A DNA stretch of 10,158 nucleotides from Rhodospirillaceae bacterium (GCA_002732845.1 NVSZ01000050.1:1-10158), one strand, 5' to 3'; counted from the stretch's first letter, positions 1-6,755 are shown. Notes: generated by a model from the letters alone, not told the origin. A program made the numbers and translations.

Positions 1-25
1 CACTCTTTTCCATATTGAGGAATAC

Positions 26-30
26 AAGGA
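26..30 (+). promoter_or_regulatory. Ribosome binding site of the arginine kinase gene
   Basis: AAGGA lies seven bases before the ATG at 38. This normal Shine-Dalgarno arrangement supports that start. The promoter would lie left of the window. Confidence 0.7.
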
Positions 31-37
31 TACCGCC

Positions 38-1123
38 ATGACTGTTGCGACTGATATTTTAGCCATTCGTTTGGACCATCCTGAAAATTTGATGGCGCGT
101 TATTTTTCTGAACGTTATTTTTCTGCGTTGAGCCAAGACGATCAGGCTCGGGTTCTGAAAATTATTAAATCCGGTTTGGATAATCCCGATAGCCAGATGG
201 GCGCGTATGCTCAGCATGGGGGGGATTATGATGATTTTGCGCCCTTGCTGGAGCCGATGATCCGGGATTACCATAAGATTGCGGCGGGCCAAGGCATTGC
301 CCAAAAACACGACTGGTCGGCGACGACTTCACCTTGTTCCTTAGAAGACATCGACGAAGCTTTGCGCGATGTGTCCATGCGGGTGCGGGTGGGTCGGAAC
401 GTGGCGGCGTTTCCTTTGCCCGGGGCCATGACAAAAGCGGACCGGATTGAATTTGAGAAGGTGATGATTAAGGCCTTTGACGTTTTGAAAGACGACCCTG
501 ATTTTGGCGGCGCATATTATTCGCTCACGCCAAAATCAGCCTTTGAATTGAAGGGGCAGGCTTATCAAGACCGTGTCGATGCGCACCAGATGTTTAAAGA
601 CATGAGTGGCGATCGTTATTTAAATTCGGGCGGCATTTCATCTGATTGGCCTTTTGGGCGCGGCATGTATATTTCCGCCGCCGAGGATTTTATCATCTGG
701 GTCGGTGAAGAAGATCACCTGCGCATTATGGCGATGAAGCGGGGCGGTGATTTGGCCGGGTTGTTTGCCCGCCTGCACGTCGGTTTGGACAAGTTTTCTG
801 CACGGGTTCCAGCCTTTGCCCATTCAGAAAAATATGGTTACATCACATCGTGCCCGACCAATTTGGGCACCGCCATGCGCGCCAGTTTGCACATGGCATT
901 GGCGAAGCTGACACAAGGCGGGCAAGATTTAGAGGCGGCAAAAACAGTTGCCCAAAAGTTTGGGCTTTCGGTGCGCGGTGTGGGTGGCGAACATTCCGGT
1001 GCGGGGCAGGGTGGCATCGTTGATATCTCTCCCAGTGCGCGTCTGGGCATCACCGAAAGCGAAATTATGCACCGTTTATTTGATGGGGCAAAGGCGTTAT
1101 GGGCTTTGGAAAAAGGCGCTTAA
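38..1123 (+). CDS. Arginine kinase (ATP:guanidino phosphotransferase, phosphagen kinase)
   Basis: A cytosolic enzyme that reversibly moves phosphate from ATP to a guanidino compound, most likely L-arginine, to buffer ATP. At 361 residues it is full length for the family (about 355-380) and spans both the small N-terminal helical domain and the large catalytic domain. Seen directly: the guanidino-specificity loop near residues 49-64 is short, as in arginine kinases, with Ser52 and Tyr57 at the positions of Limulus Ser63 and Tyr68; the nucleotide-binding SMRVRVGR motif at 113-120; EEDHLR at 224-229 with catalytic Glu225; the signature CPTNLGT at 272-278 with reactive Cys272, followed by Arg281; and RGVGGEHS at 313-320, whose Glu318 matches the second catalytic Glu of arginine kinases (creatine kinases have Val there). 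All key residues are present, so it should be active. The usual NEED motif reads GEED. Phosphagen kinases are typical of animals and known from only scattered bacteria. Taurocyamine or another guanidino compound is a less likely substrate. Its 3' end overlaps the convergent trxC by three bases. Confidence 0.93.
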   Translation: MTVATDILAIRLDHPENLMARYFSERYFSALSQDDQARVLKIIKSGLDNPDSQMGAYAQHGGDYDDFAPLLEPMIRDYHKIAAGQGIAQKHDWSATTSPCSLEDIDEALRDVSMRVRVGRNVAAFPLPGAMTKADRIEFEKVMIKAFDVLKDDPDFGGAYYSLTPKSAFELKGQAYQDRVDAHQMFKDMSGDRYLNSGGISSDWPFGRGMYISAAEDFIIWVGEEDHLRIMAMKRGGDLAGLFARLHVGLDKFSARVPAFAHSEKYGYITSCPTNLGTAMRASLHMALAKLTQGGQDLEAAKTVAQKFGLSVRGVGGEHSGAGQGGIVDISPSARLGITESEIMHRLFDGAKALWALEKGA

Positions 1124-1566
1124 GTATACTGTTGGACCCAAGATTTTAACTGGTCGGCAGACATGGCCCCGGCTTGACGCGCCACTTCTTTTCCGTCCTT
1201 AAAAACGATCAACGTTGGAATGCTGCGAATGTTGTATTGCGCGGCAATGGCTTGTTCGGCTTCGGTATCGACCTTGGCAAAGCGGGCGATGGGTTCCATT
1301 TGGGCCGCCGCTTTTGCAAATTCAGGGGCCATCATTTTACATGGCCCACACCAATCGGCCCAAAAATCAACAACCACAGGAATGTCATTGGATTTAAGAT
1401 GTCGTGCGAATGATCCGGACGTCAAGACAACCGGTTTGCCATTGAACATGGCTTCACCACATTTTCCACACTTGGCCTCGTTGGCCTCACGGGCCTTTTT
1501 GGTTTTGGGCAGGCGATTTATGGTGGAACATTTTGGACAAACAGCTTGGTACGTTTCCGTCATCAT
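1120..1566 (-). CDS. trxC: Thioredoxin 2 (zinc-binding thioredoxin)
   Basis: A cytosolic protein-disulfide reductase of the TrxC branch, normally reduced by thioredoxin reductase and linked to oxidative-stress defence. At 148 residues it matches TrxC (about 140) rather than TrxA (about 108). Seen: an N-terminal zinc ribbon with CPKC at 10-13 and CGKC at 33-36, then a thioredoxin fold with the active site WCGPC at 72-76 and the cis-proline in SIPT (Pro117). The region FAKVDTEAEQAIAAQY is close to the E. coli TrxC equivalent. Two ATGs stand in tandem at 1566 and 1563. AGAGG ends two bases before the first and five before the second, so translation may really begin at 1563, one residue shorter. 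The gene is divergent from the exported histidine-repeat protein across a 169-bp spacer and convergent with the arginine kinase, with interlocking TAA stops. No OxyR-type site could be recognised by eye. Confidence 0.93.
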   Translation of the reverse strand: MMTETYQAVCPKCSTINRLPKTKKAREANEAKCGKCGEAMFNGKPVVLTSGSFARHLKSNDIPVVVDFWADWCGPCKMMAPEFAKAAAQMEPIARFAKVDTEAEQAIAAQYNIRSIPTLIVFKDGKEVARQAGAMSADQLKSWVQQYT

Positions 1567-1735
1567 AACCTCTATGGGAACTTTTAAGAACGTTGAAGTT
1601 CAGAGATAGTTTGTTTTGAGCCACCTGCAAGTCCTGTGGTTTATGTAATCGCCGATATAAACAGCTCGCAAAGTTTAAGCGCTCTCCCCATTTTAACGAT
1701 GAAGCGAACAGGCTTGCTGATGAAGGAGAAAGAAC
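1567..1735. promoter_or_regulatory. Divergent intergenic region, trxC / exported protein
   Basis: This 169-bp spacer separates two genes that point away from each other, so it must hold promoters for both unless they are read from further away. I looked for -35/-10 pairs on both strands and found only weak matches, such as TATAAA near 1656 on the plus strand without a good -35, so no promoter is assigned. The right end carries AAGGAG at 1723-1728, seven bases before the ATG at 1736. The left end carries the AGAGG of trxC. Confidence 0.5.
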
Positions 1736-2395
1736 ATGAATGTGTTTATATCGACAACATTATCAACGGCTCTCATATTAGGTCTCAACATTGCTTATTC
1801 AGGCGTAGCGTCCGCGTCAACGCACATGGCGCACGCGCACATGGGGCATGTTTCGATGGGCTGGGCTGGCACGCCCGAGGGTAAGGGGTTTTTGCCAACC
1901 GCTATGGCCGAAGCCAAAACGACAGCGCAACACGCCAAGTTTGCGGCGAAAAAACCCAATGATTTGGGATGGATGAAAACTCATATTCGCCATGTTTTAC
2001 AGACCATAGATACATCACTGGAAAGCAAAGGTCCGGGGCTGGGTTATGGTGTTTTAAAGGCTACGGGCGAGGCCGCAAAACACATAAATTTTGCAGCCAA
2101 AAGTGAAGGGGCATCGAACAATATAAAGGCCCATGCCGTTCACGTCGTGGCGTCTTTTCAAAATACCATGGATCGAGCCCAGAAAATTTCAACTCTTGGG
2201 CAGGCCGTTCTGGGAACAAAAAATGCGTCCAAGGCGGCCCCGTTGGTGAAAGAAATTGAAATACTTTCCCATCAATTGTTGGAAGGATTTGACGCCAATG
2301 GTGATGGGAAAATTACTTGGCATCCGGGCGAAGGTGGGCTGAATGCTGCGGAAAAACATATGAAGCTGATGGCCAAAGGCGAGGGTATGAATTAG
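1736..2395 (+). CDS. Exported protein with duplicated histidine motif and EF-hand-like loop, family not recognised
   Basis: A 219-residue protein that I cannot assign to a named family. Residues 1-27 look like a Sec signal peptide: a long hydrophobic stretch ending in ASA at 25-27. There is no Lys or Arg before the hydrophobic core, which is unusual. The start is firm, because an in-frame TGA lies at 1721-1723 and AAGGAG at 1723-1728. The mature N-terminus is His/Met-rich (HMAHAHMGH at 30-38). Two units follow with identical spacing: His66, His83, His86 and His116, His133, His136. Each begins H-x-x-F-A-A-K, the two are 50 residues apart, and a GPGLGYGV linker at 99-106 lies between them. A DANGDGKITW loop at 186-195 resembles a calcium EF-hand, but position 12 is Pro and the acidic residue is Glu199. 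I infer a periplasmic metal- or heme-interacting protein; no CxxCH motif is present and the protein has no Cys at all. Confidence 0.85.
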   Translation: MNVFISTTLSTALILGLNIAYSGVASASTHMAHAHMGHVSMGWAGTPEGKGFLPTAMAEAKTTAQHAKFAAKKPNDLGWMKTHIRHVLQTIDTSLESKGPGLGYGVLKATGEAAKHINFAAKSEGASNNIKAHAVHVVASFQNTMDRAQKISTLGQAVLGTKNASKAAPLVKEIEILSHQLLEGFDANGDGKITWHPGEGGLNAAEKHMKLMAKGEGMN

Positions 2396-2418
2396 GTCGC
2401 TGATTTGAAAGACCAACG

Positions 2419-2841
2419 TCAAACATAATGGCGTTCAAGTATGTGCATGTCGTGGGCAATCTTGAGGGAATGGAGCATGGATTCCACATCTGTCTGTGTG
2501 CCACCTTTATAGGTTCTGCTGTATTCAAATTTGGGCCGATTTTTTTGATCTAGGCCGTTTTGATAACGCCCGACAAAGACGCAACCGGCCTCATGTTCGT
2601 CCGTGCTGGAGAAAAAATATATTTCGTCTACAGCGCCATACCTAGACGAAAACATACCGTCTCTTTTGATGAAAAAATCAACGTCTTTGTCTTCGAATTT
2701 AAACCATAGTTTAAGGGGGGATCGTACATCGCCGTCACCATTTTCGGTATGGTCGTTGTCGTTTAAAAATTCGTCAAATATGTCCAACAAGAAATCAAAC
2801 ACCTGTTTTTTGGACATTAAGTCTTGGTTTGATAAAGTCAT
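2419..2841 (-). CDS. Conserved-looking hypothetical protein, 140 aa, cytosolic
   Basis: Family not recognised. The protein is acidic and rich in Phe, Asp and Lys, with no signal peptide or membrane segment. Residues 9-27 would form an amphipathic helix (KKQVFDFLLDIFDEFL). Residues 44-95 look like alternating beta strands, with charged and aromatic residues (LWFKFED, VDFFIKRDG, EIYFFSS, CVFVGRY). Residues 117-135 would be a C-terminal helix. It has a single Cys at 87. AGAGGA ends four bases before the ATG at 2841, and a candidate promoter lies about 50 bp further upstream, so it is probably transcribed alone. It converges with the exported-protein gene across 23 bp. The gene appears somewhat more AT-rich than its neighbours, compatible with acquisition but not proof of it. 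The coherent start, ribosome site and secondary-structure pattern suggest it is real. Confidence 0.7.
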   Translation of the reverse strand: MTLSNQDLMSKKQVFDFLLDIFDEFLNDNDHTENGDGDVRSPLKLWFKFEDKDVDFFIKRDGMFSSRYGAVDEIYFFSSTDEHEAGCVFVGRYQNGLDQKNRPKFEYSRTYKGGTQTDVESMLHSLKIAHDMHILERHYV

Positions 2842-2975
2842 GTCTTCCTCTACGGATTCAACACTCAGATACCCCCTTATTGAATTATGCTTTGGATTGT
2901 AGTTTGTTCCTGTAATGGTTGTCTATAGACCGTATGGATAGCCATGGTAAGAGGAATGGATTAGGGCAATTGTTG
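2842..2975. other. 134-bp spacer after the transport/catabolism operon
   Basis: This non-coding stretch lies between the end of the aminotransferase gene and the start of the 140-aa gene, both on the minus strand. Apart from the candidate promoter and its overlapping palindrome, I see no stem followed by a T-run that would mark an intrinsic terminator for the operon. Rho-dependent termination, or read-through into the 140-aa gene, remains possible. Confidence 0.4.
2896..2925 (-). promoter_or_regulatory. Candidate sigma-70 promoter for the 140-aa gene
   Basis: On the minus strand, TAGACA (2925-2920) and TACAAT (2901-2896) are separated by 18 bases. Each matches the consensus hexamer at five of six positions. 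Transcription would begin near 2889, about 48 bases before the ATG at 2841. A perfect 10-bp palindrome, GTCTATAGAC (2921-2930), overlaps the -35 and could be an operator, though it may be chance. Confidence 0.4.
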
Positions 2976-4292
2976 TCAGGGTATAGTGTTTAGGACGCTG
3001 GCGGTGGTGGCGAACAATTGCTCAATTTCAAGCTCGTTAATAATGAGCGGGGGCGAGAAGGCAAGAACATCGCCGGTCACCCGGACCATCAGCCCTTTTT
3101 CCCAACACGCCTTCATCACATCATAAGCCCGTGCACCGGGGGCACCGGGGCGCGATTCCAATTCGATCCCGGCGACCAAGCCGATGGTGCGAATGTCGGT
3201 GACATGTTTAACGCCTTTCAAGGCATGTGCGGCATCGGCCCATGGCTTGGAAAGCGCGCGAGCATTTTCAAACATACCGTCTTCGGCGTACGCATCAAGG
3301 GACGCCAACGCCGCCGCCGTGGCCAACGGATGGCCGGAATACGTATAGCCATGAAACAATTCAATGGGCGCATCGGCGTTATCCATCATGGTTTGATAGA
3401 TTTTGTCCTGCACCGCGACTCCACCCATCGGCACAACGCCACTGGTTAAGCCTTTGGCACAGGTGATGATGTCGGGTTCCACGTCGAAATACTCCGCCGC
3501 TGTCATGCACCCCAGCCGTCCAAACGCGGTGATCACTTCATCAAAAATCAACAAGATATCATGGGCATCGCAAATTTCGCGCAGACGCTTGAGATAGCCT
3601 TTTGGGGGTGGCAATACACCCGTCGATCCAGCAACGGGTTCGACGATCACCGCAGCAATGGTTGAGGCATCGTGAAGCGCCACCAAGCGTTCTAAATCTT
3701 CGGCCAATTCGCACCCATATTCGACTTCGCCACGGCTAAAGCCGTTGCGCACCGGATCGTGGGTATGACGCATATGGTCAACACCGTTCAGCAAAGACCC
3801 AAAATACATGCGGTTCTTAACCAGTCCGCCGACGGAAATGCCGCCAAAACCAACGCCATGATAGCCGCGTTCACGACCAATCAAACGCGTCTTGGTTCCG
3901 TTGCCTTTGCACCGATGATACGCCAAGGCGATTTTCAGGGCGCTGTCGACGGCTTCTGATCCTGAATTGGTGAAGAAAAAATGGTTGATGTTCTCGGGGA
4001 ACATATGGGCCAACCGATTGGACAATTCAAAGGCCCCGTCATGACCGAAGTTAAAGCCCGGTGCATAGTCCAAGGTGCGCACGGCGGTCGATACGGCTTC
4101 GACAATTTTGGGATGAGCATGGCCTGCGTTAACACACCACAATCCGGCCGTTCCATCTAAGATGTCGCGGCCGTCACTGCTTTTGTAATACATGCCATCT
4201 GCCGATACGATCATCCGTGGATCTGCTTTGAAATCCCGGTTTGATGTAAATGGCATCCAATAATTTTCTAGGTTGTTAGGTCGCATGGCCAT
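2976..4292 (-). CDS. Omega-amino acid (beta-alanine):pyruvate aminotransferase, class III PLP enzyme
   Basis: A cytosolic PLP-dependent transaminase of fold type I that moves an omega-amino group, typically of beta-alanine, to pyruvate. It closely follows the Pseudomonas putida omega-amino acid:pyruvate aminotransferase over its whole 438 residues. Matching segments are YWMPFTSNRDF near 11-21, TLDYAPGFNFGH at 73-84, TNSGSE at 108-113 (cofactor phosphate), RGYHG at 142-146, VIVEPVAGS at 216-223, LLIFDEVITAFGR at 247-259 (Asp251 contacts the PLP ring), the PLP lysine Lys280 in CAKG, and FHGYTYSGHP at 313-322. It is the last gene of the operon, 15 bp after the malonate-semialdehyde dehydrogenase, which takes the product of beta-alanine transamination. 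AGGAGG is only two bases from the ATG at 4292 but eight from the ATG at 4286, so the start is probably 4286 (436 residues). Taurine or a polyamine-derived amine are alternative donors. Confidence 0.9.
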   Translation of the reverse strand: MAMRPNNLENYWMPFTSNRDFKADPRMIVSADGMYYKSSDGRDILDGTAGLWCVNAGHAHPKIVEAVSTAVRTLDYAPGFNFGHDGAFELSNRLAHMFPENINHFFFTNSGSEAVDSALKIALAYHRCKGNGTKTRLIGRERGYHGVGFGGISVGGLVKNRMYFGSLLNGVDHMRHTHDPVRNGFSRGEVEYGCELAEDLERLVALHDASTIAAVIVEPVAGSTGVLPPPKGYLKRLREICDAHDILLIFDEVITAFGRLGCMTAAEYFDVEPDIITCAKGLTSGVVPMGGVAVQDKIYQTMMDNADAPIELFHGYTYSGHPLATAAALASLDAYAEDGMFENARALSKPWADAAHALKGVKHVTDIRTIGLVAGIELESRPGAPGARAYDVMKACWEKGLMVRVTGDVLAFSPPLIINELEIEQLFATTASVLNTIP

Positions 4293-4307
4293 GCCCTCCT
4301 TTTTCTC

Positions 4308-5819
4308 TTATTTGCTGTGTGTGTCACTGCCGGAATGGAAATTAAACACAGCACCTTCTTTGATACCCGACGGCCACCGAGAGGTGATGGTTTTTAGGGC
4401 GGTGTTGAACCGCACGCCTTCCATGCCGTGGATATGATGATCGCCAAACAACGACCGTTTCCAACCACCAAAGGAATGATAGGCGACCGGAACCGGGATC
4501 GGCACGTTGACGCCAACCATGCCAATACGGGTCCGTGAACAGAAATGGCGCGCCGCATCGCCATCGCGGGTAAAGATCGCCGTACCGTTGCCGTATTCGT
4601 GGTTGTTGATCATGTCCAGTGCTTCTTCATAAGTATTGGCACGGACCACAGCCAGCACGGGACCAAAAATCTCATCGGTGTAAATGGACATATCTGTGGT
4701 CACCTTGTCGAACAGGCACCCCCCAATGAAATAGCCGTCTTCATAGCCTTGGAGTTTCAGGTCGCGACCATCAACAACCAATTCGGCACCAGCGTCTAAA
4801 CCTTGGCCGATATAATCGTGAATGTTATCGAGGCTGGCCTTGGTGATGACCGGACCCATGTCAGAGCTTGGGTCGGTATACGGCGCAACCTTTAAAGCCT
4901 GCACCCGTGGTGCCAAGACTTCGATCAGTCGGTCTGCGGTTTCTTCGCCGACGGGGACCGCCACCGAAATCGCCATGCAACGTTCACCAGCGGAACCATA
5001 TGCAGATCCCATTAAGGCGTCGGCAACCTGTTCCATATCGGCATCGGGCATCACCACCAAATGGTTTTTCGCGCCACAAAGAGCCTGCACCCGTTTGCCG
5101 TTGGCGGTGCCGCGTGAATAGATATATTCACCGATGGTGGTGGAACCGACGAAGCTGATGGCTTCGACCAACGGATTGTCCAGCAACGCATCAACGGCTT
5201 CTTTGTCACCGTTGACCACACTGAATACGCCTTTGGGCAGGCCCGCTTCGTCCAACAGTTCGGCAATGCGCAAAACCACCGAAGGATCTTTTTCCGAAGG
5301 CTTCAAAATAAACGAGTTTCCGCAGCTCAGGGAAACCGGATACATCCATAACGGCACCATCGCTGGGAAGTTGAAAGGCGTAATGCCGGCGACCACGCCC
5401 AGCGGCTGGCGAATTGAATGGGTGTCCACACCGTTGGCCACTTGCTCGGAATATTCGCCTTTTAAAAGCTGGGGAATACCGCAGGCAAATTCGATTACTT
5501 CGATGCCGCGGGCCACTTCACCCTTGGCATCGGGAATTGTCTTGCCGTGTTCAGACGACAAAAGTTCGGCCAGTTCATCGATGTTTTGCTTCAACAAATC
5601 CCGAAACGCAAACATCACCTGAGCGCGTTTTGCGGGGGGGGTTGTTGACCAGCTTTGAAAAGCTTTGTGGGCGATGTTCACGACCTCGTCAACGTCGGCT
5701 TTGGTCGCCAACACCAGCTCGCTGGTGACTTCACCGGTCGCGGGGTTGTTAACATCGATCTTGCGTTTGCTGGAACCAGACCAAGCGCTGCCGTTCACAT
5801 AATGAGCTTGTATTTTCAT
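4308..5819 (-). CDS. mmsA: CoA-acylating methylmalonate/malonate-semialdehyde dehydrogenase
   Basis: An NAD- and CoA-dependent aldehyde dehydrogenase that turns malonate semialdehyde into acetyl-CoA and CO2, or methylmalonate semialdehyde into propanoyl-CoA. At 503 residues it has normal length for the MmsA/IolA family. Seen: the PFNFP motif at 148-152 with oxyanion Asn149, KPSE at 173-176 (NAD contact), FVGST at 223-227, catalytic Cys281 in GERCMA, and EIFGP at 383-387. The usual ALDH general-base motif (ELGGK) is replaced by ALCGAKNH at 247-254. This lack of the base Glu is the mark of the CoA-acylating MMSDH branch. AAGGA sits eight bases before the ATG at 5819. It follows the PotC-like permease after 75 bp and precedes the aminotransferase by 15 bp. 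The pairing argues for beta-alanine-type catabolism rather than valine or inositol degradation, whose other genes are absent here. Confidence 0.93.
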   Translation of the reverse strand: MKIQAHYVNGSAWSGSSKRKIDVNNPATGEVTSELVLATKADVDEVVNIAHKAFQSWSTTPPAKRAQVMFAFRDLLKQNIDELAELLSSEHGKTIPDAKGEVARGIEVIEFACGIPQLLKGEYSEQVANGVDTHSIRQPLGVVAGITPFNFPAMVPLWMYPVSLSCGNSFILKPSEKDPSVVLRIAELLDEAGLPKGVFSVVNGDKEAVDALLDNPLVEAISFVGSTTIGEYIYSRGTANGKRVQALCGAKNHLVVMPDADMEQVADALMGSAYGSAGERCMAISVAVPVGEETADRLIEVLAPRVQALKVAPYTDPSSDMGPVITKASLDNIHDYIGQGLDAGAELVVDGRDLKLQGYEDGYFIGGCLFDKVTTDMSIYTDEIFGPVLAVVRANTYEEALDMINNHEYGNGTAIFTRDGDAARHFCSRTRIGMVGVNVPIPVPVAYHSFGGWKRSLFGDHHIHGMEGVRFNTALKTITSRWPSGIKEGAVFNFHSGSDTHSK

Positions 5820-5894
5820 CTCTATAATCCTTGTGGTTCGATTTAAGCGCGCATTTGCGCTTGTTATTTGTGACGCCCTTGCAGGTGCTTTGGC

Positions 5895-6755
5895 TTAGTG
5901 TGGGGATTCTAAACCACGTAAGCGTTCAGAGCGTCGTCTTAAAAACTCTAGGGTGATCAAGAACGCGACCGACACCATAATCAACAAGGTTGCTACGGCC
6001 AAAATGGTCGGGTTTATTTGTTCACGTAGGCCTGAAAACATTTGTCTGGGAATGGTGCGCTGCCCCGGCCCGGCGAGGAACAAAACCAACACCACCTCAT
6101 CAAACGAGGTGACAAAAGCAAACATCGCGCCGGAAATTACGCCGGGGCGGATCAATGGCACCACCACATCAAAAAATGTTTTGAGCGGTGACGCGCCCAT
6201 GCTCAATCCCGCAAAATACAAAGACCGATCAAAACCGCTGAGCGTCGCGGTCACCGTGATGATGACGAACGGCACACCTAATGCCGCGTGGGCGATGATC
6301 AAGCCTGTATAGGTTCCGGCAAATCCAAATTTTGAATAAAAGAAAAACATTCCGGCAGCGATGATGATCAACGGCACAATCATCGGGGACAACAACAAAG
6401 CCATGATCAAGCGTTTATACGGCATGCGTTGGCTCGACAGGCCAACAGCCGCCATTGTGCCTAATGTAGTCGCTACAATGGTCGCAAAAAAACCAATGAT
6501 GAAGCTATTTTTGATCGCTAACAACCAATTGGGATTGGTCACGATGGCATCATACCAGCGCATCGAATAGGCCGATGGCTCAAACGTCACCATGCCCTTG
6601 GTAAAGGTGAAGTAGGGTTCGGCATTGAACGACAACGGGATGATCACGATGATCGGCACGATCAGGAAAAACAAGACCGCAAAGGCCGTAAACTTAAGAG
6701 CATACGATCCGGCTTTGTGCCAAAGGGTGTAATAGCTTGGAAAAGGTTGGCTCAT
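5895..6755 (-). CDS. PotC-like ABC transporter permease
   Basis: An inner-membrane subunit of a binding-protein-dependent importer of the spermidine/putrescine (PotC) type. Its 286 residues are near the usual length. Hydrophobic segments lie near 22-42, 83-106, 114-140, 149-171, 207-228 and 251-273, giving the expected six helices. The cytoplasmic EAA loop that docks on the ATPase is at 181-200 (FAGLSMGASPLKTFFDVVVP). It is followed by the SFDEVVLVLFLAGP stretch characteristic of PotC homologues. The start lies only eight bases after the PotB-like stop codon and has no good Shine-Dalgarno sequence, so translation is probably coupled to the preceding gene. Substrate identity cannot be read from the permease. 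Confidence 0.92.
   Translation of the reverse strand: MSQPFPSYYTLWHKAGSYALKFTAFAVLFFLIVPIIVIIPLSFNAEPYFTFTKGMVTFEPSAYSMRWYDAIVTNPNWLLAIKNSFIIGFFATIVATTLGTMAAVGLSSQRMPYKRLIMALLLSPMIVPLIIIAAGMFFFYSKFGFAGTYTGLIIAHAALGVPFVIITVTATLSGFDRSLYFAGLSMGASPLKTFFDVVVPLIRPGVISGAMFAFVTSFDEVVLVLFLAGPGQRTIPRQMFSGLREQINPTILAVATLLIMVSVAFLITLEFLRRRSERLRGLESPH

Noticed and set aside
38..1123. Possibility that the kinase is a McsB-type protein-arginine kinase
   Set aside because: It has the N-terminal phosphagen kinase domain with a substrate-specificity loop and the RGxxGEH segment typical of metabolite arginine kinases, and no McsA/ClpC neighbours are present.
1636..1884. Plus-strand open frame of 82 codons overlapping the exported-protein gene
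   Set aside because: It starts at a GTG without a ribosome site and runs out of frame into a gene with a strong Shine-Dalgarno site, a signal peptide and a repeated domain.
1736..2395. Exported histidine-rich protein as a c-type cytochrome
   Set aside because: The protein contains no cysteine, so no CxxCH heme attachment site exists. Non-covalent heme binding is not excluded.
5134..5622. Plus-strand open frame (162 codons) opposite mmsA
   Set aside because: It is antisense to a well-supported dehydrogenase with all catalytic motifs and has no recognisable protein features of its own.
5845..5862. Inverted repeat AAGCGC / GCGCTT between the PotC-like and mmsA genes
   Set aside because: Only six base pairs with a six-base loop and no T-run after it on the minus strand. 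It is too weak to call a terminator or regulatory hairpin.
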